From positions 1 to 7,991 of the forward strand of contig JABDJE010000009.1 of NCBI GenBank assembly GCA_013002625.1: a DNA stretch of 7,991 nucleotides, in the 5' to 3' direction. Below the pieces are notes generated by a model. The model worked only from the letters and a program-made list of their open reading frames with translations, did not search any database and had not been told where the DNA came from. Positions 6,135 through 7,991 of the stretch are shown piece by piece. Origin of the DNA: Saprospiraceae bacterium (GTDB lineage: Bacteria; Bacteroidota; Bacteroidia; Chitinophagales; Saprospiraceae). The translations under genes and the position numbers were made by a program. Every line of letters starts with the position of its first letter. Within the stretch, counting starts at the first letter, position 1.

Positions 6135-6633
6135 ATTTGTATTGAGACTCTACATTATCCGCTTTCCCCAATACTGTATCTACCATGTTCTTATGATAAT
6201 CATCCAATGATTTAGCCAGATCATTGTCATTTGATGCCAGTATTCTCACGGCCAACAAACCAGCGTTCTTAGCCCCATTAAGTGCTACTGTTGCAACAGG
6301 TATACCGTTCGGCATTTGCAATATTGAAAGAATAGAATCCCATCCATCAATTGAATTTGAAGATTTGATAGGAACGCCAATAACGGGAAGGTCTGTTAAT
6401 GAAGCCATCATCCCAGGTAAATGTGCAGCGCCACCTGCCCCTGCAATCACAACTTGCAATCCTTTGGCACGCGCGGCCTTGCCATACTCAAACATCCTGT
6501 CCGGCGTTCTGTGCGCAGATACCACAGTTATTTCAAAATCTACATTAAAAGACTCAAGCACATCCGCCGCAGCTTTCATGACAGTCAAGTCAGAATCTGA
6601 ACCCATAATGATACCTACCTTTGGTGTACTCAT
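6133..6633 (-). CDS. purE: N5-carboxyaminoimidazole ribonucleotide mutase
   Basis: A complete 166-residue class I PurE, which converts N5-CAIR to CAIR (4-carboxy-5-aminoimidazole ribonucleotide) in purine synthesis, using the product of PurK. Hallmarks in order: VGIIMGSDSD (6-15), the phosphate and substrate loop; VVSAHRTPDRM (37-47), with H41 as the catalytic histidine equivalent to H45 of E. coli; AGAGGAAHLPGMMAS (64-78); and the SSNSIDGWDSILSILQMPNGIPVAT segment (91-115). Length is typical of the stand-alone octameric enzyme. Translation is likely coupled to purK: the ATG (6633-6631) overlaps the purK TGA by four bases (ATGA). The presence of PurK supports the mutase reaction and not the direct-CO2 class II carboxylase. 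Confidence 0.97.
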   Translation of the reverse strand: MSTPKVGIIMGSDSDLTVMKAAADVLESFNVDFEITVVSAHRTPDRMFEYGKAARAKGLQVVIAGAGGAAHLPGMMASLTDLPVIGVPIKSSNSIDGWDSILSILQMPNGIPVATVALNGAKNAGLLAVRILASNDNDLAKSLDDYHKNMVDTVLGKADNVESQYK

Positions 6634-7781
6634 GTTTTTACTTTTAGTGTTGATTTGATTATAGCCATTTTATCCAATGCCGATTGTTTATCCTCAGCGA
6701 TAATATTTACATGTCCCATCTTTCTCAATGGCTTTGTAATTTTTTTTCCATACAAATGTACATATACATTGTCCATTGCAACAAGCTCATCAAAGCCTTC
6801 GTAGTAAACTTCTCCGGTGTGACCAGTTTCTCCCAACAGATTGATCATAAGCGCTACATTGTCCTGACGTATGGCTTTTAATGGCATATTCGTGATCGAT
6901 CTGAGATGCACATCAAACTGTGAATAATTGCTCGCATTGATGGTATGATGCCCTGAATTATGGGTTCGGGGCGCAATTTCATTGATGATTATTTCACCAC
7001 TTTTTGTATAAAACAACTCCACGGCAAGAATACCCACCATATCCAATGCATCTATCAATTTCTTGGCAATGCTTCGACACTTGTCTTGGATCTCTGGCGT
7101 TACTTCAGCCGGCGACAATAAATAGTCCAATAAGTTTCCTGAGGCATTAAAAGCCATTTCGACGACTGGATAAGTAATCACATCTCCACGCTCATTCTTA
7201 GCTACTGTTATCGCCAATTCTTTTTGGATATCTACCAATGACTCGATCACCGATGGTGTATCCATTAACATGTCCAGTGATTTTTCATCTCGAATGATAG
7301 CAACCCCTTTGCCATCATAACCAGCTGTTCTGGATTTCTGTACAAATGGTAAACTTAAAGTTCCATCGGAGATTTTATCCAATATTTCTTGCTTATCATT
7401 TATAAGGATAAACGCCGAGGTTTCAAATCCCTGCGCACGATAAAATTGTTTTTGGAGCCCTTTATCCTTAATACGTTCGATCACATGAGCCTGTGGAAAT
7501 ACCTTCTTTCCCTCGGATTCGAGTTGTTTTAAGGCTTCTACATTGACATTTTCAATTTCAATCGTGATGATATCCATTTGTCTACCAAAGTGCAGAACAT
7601 CTTCGTAGTCCTTAAAGCTGCCCCTGTGAAAATGTCCTGAGACCTCTCCGGCAGGAAAAGACGCATCCTGATCAAGGAAATGCAATTCAATCGCATAGGG
7701 TATAGTCGCTTGCGCCAGCATGCGTCCCAATTGTCCTCCACCCAGGATTCCAACTTTTTTATTGTGAATGCGCTCTATCAT
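6630..7781 (-). CDS. purK: N5-carboxyaminoimidazole ribonucleotide synthase
   Basis: A complete 383-residue ATP-grasp enzyme that makes N5-CAIR from AIR, bicarbonate and ATP, feeding PurE. The N-terminal fold has KVGILGGGQLGRML (9-22). The ATP-grasp core shows FVQKSRTAGYDGKGV (146-160), the flexible glycine-rich lid typical of PurK, and a metal-binding region with ILAVELFY (251-258) and INEIAPRTHNSGHHTINA (266-283). The C-terminal part (LINLLGE-like MINLLGETG near 312-320, HLYGK, RKMGHVNI) is the usual PurK tail. ATG at 7781-7779 is the natural start, giving the normal N-terminus. A Bacteroidota-type promoter lies upstream at 7825-7854. The gene is first in a purK-purE pair, the reverse of the common purE-purK order, and divergent from the probable pyrC. 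Confidence 0.96.
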   Translation of the reverse strand: MIERIHNKKVGILGGGQLGRMLAQATIPYAIELHFLDQDASFPAGEVSGHFHRGSFKDYEDVLHFGRQMDIITIEIENVNVEALKQLESEGKKVFPQAHVIERIKDKGLQKQFYRAQGFETSAFILINDKQEILDKISDGTLSLPFVQKSRTAGYDGKGVAIIRDEKSLDMLMDTPSVIESLVDIQKELAITVAKNERGDVITYPVVEMAFNASGNLLDYLLSPAEVTPEIQDKCRSIAKKLIDALDMVGILAVELFYTKSGEIIINEIAPRTHNSGHHTINASNYSQFDVHLRSITNMPLKAIRQDNVALMINLLGETGHTGEVYYEGFDELVAMDNVYVHLYGKKITKPLRKMGHVNIIAEDKQSALDKMAIIKSTLKVKT

Positions 7782-7824
7782 TTATTCAACTTATGATAAT
7801 AAAAAAGGGCTTGTTATCTTGGCG

Positions 7825-7854
7825 CAAATATAAAAGGAAGATGGCAAAAACAAT
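7825..7854 (-). promoter_or_regulatory. Candidate Bacteroidota-type promoter of purK-purE
   Basis: On the minus strand, TATATTTG (7832-7825) is a full match to the -7 consensus TAnnTTTG. An ATTG (7854-7851) stands 18 bp upstream as a -33 element. The predicted start near 7818 would give purK a leader of about 37 bases. The -33 element falls inside the first codons of the divergent gene and the -7 box covers its translation initiation region. Confidence 0.5.
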
Positions 7855-7991
7855 TATCAAGAATGCAACTCTTGTCAATGAAGGAAGAATGTATGAATCT
7901 GATGTCTTAGTTGACAAAGGCAGGATTATCAGAATTGATAAGGATATTTCAGATGAAGCGGCAGAAGTTATTGACATCAAAGGCCAATGGT
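7841..7991 (+). CDS. pyrC: Probable dihydroorotase, N-terminal fragment (3' end outside window)
   Basis: The first 50 codons of an amidohydrolase-superfamily protein, running off the right edge. The sequence MAKTIIKNATLVNEGRMYE, then DVLVDKGRIIRIDKDIS and a VIDIKGQW ending, is the N-terminal beta-sandwich strand pattern of dihydroorotase-type enzymes, which close N-carbamoyl-aspartate to dihydroorotate in pyrimidine synthesis. The metal-binding HxH motif would lie just beyond the window, so the catalytic site is unseen. ATG at 7841 is chosen because AGGAAG ends directly before it and it begins the first strand. An allantoinase or hydantoinase would look similar over this length; the NEG after the first strand and the pyrB fragment elsewhere in the window favour dihydroorotase. 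The region is too short to be in any doubt about frame but leaves the exact function open. Confidence 0.72.
   Translation, partial: MAKTIIKNATLVNEGRMYESDVLVDKGRIIRIDKDISDEAAEVIDIKGQW

Noticed and set aside
6224..6658. 144-codon open frame on the plus strand opposite purE
   Set aside because: It is fully antisense to purE, whose motifs are all intact, and its translation has no recognisable domain or export signal.
7786..7980. 64-codon minus-strand open frame over the start of pyrC
   Set aside because: It covers the purK promoter region and lies opposite the conserved dihydroorotase N-terminus; it is low-complexity and has no family resemblance.

Overview
The window reads as ordinary chromosomal sequence from a member of the Bacteroidota. 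Three things point there: AT-rich intergenic DNA with TAnnTTTG-like -7 elements and few Shine-Dalgarno sites; secreted proteins whose signal peptides end at an Ala-Gln or Gly-Gln junction; and protein types typical of the phylum (a TlpA-like thioredoxin protein with a long N-terminal extension, and an OmpA protein with a thrombospondin type 3 stalk). I cannot place it below phylum. It shows no mobile element, CRISPR array, tRNA or rRNA, and no gap between genes is longer than about 120 bp.

Layout, left to right: (1) 3-230 (+), the 3' end of pyrB (aspartate carbamoyltransferase). (2) 309-1712 (+), a secreted TlpA-like thioredoxin-fold protein with a CPHC motif. (3) 1721-2575 and 2584-3783 (both -), a class I aminotransferase followed 8 bp later by a secreted PD40/TolB-like beta-propeller protein that appears to lack an ATG start; this pair converges on the TlpA-like gene with an 8-bp gap. 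(4) 3892-4392 (+), a single-domain asparaginase-like protein, divergent from the aminotransferase. (5) 4512-6074 (+), an OmpA-family outer membrane protein, closed by a strong intrinsic terminator. (6) 6133-7781 (-), purK-purE with a 4-bp ATGA overlap. (7) 7841 to the window end (+), the 5' end of a probable dihydroorotase gene (pyrC), divergent from purK.

Two themes link the genes. Nucleotide synthesis is represented at both ends: pyrB at the left, purK-purE and probable pyrC at the right, with purK and pyrC sharing a 59-bp divergent control region. Aspartate metabolism recurs as well: PyrB consumes aspartate, the aminotransferase probably makes or uses it, and the asparaginase-like protein would release it. 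The other three genes encode envelope or exported proteins: a thiol-disulfide protein, a beta-propeller and a peptidoglycan-anchored porin-like protein.

I found no clear new multi-gene system. The points most worth checking are the half-length asparaginase with an intact catalytic set, the non-ATG start of the beta-propeller gene, and the tightly packed divergent promoters at 3784-3891 and 7782-7840.
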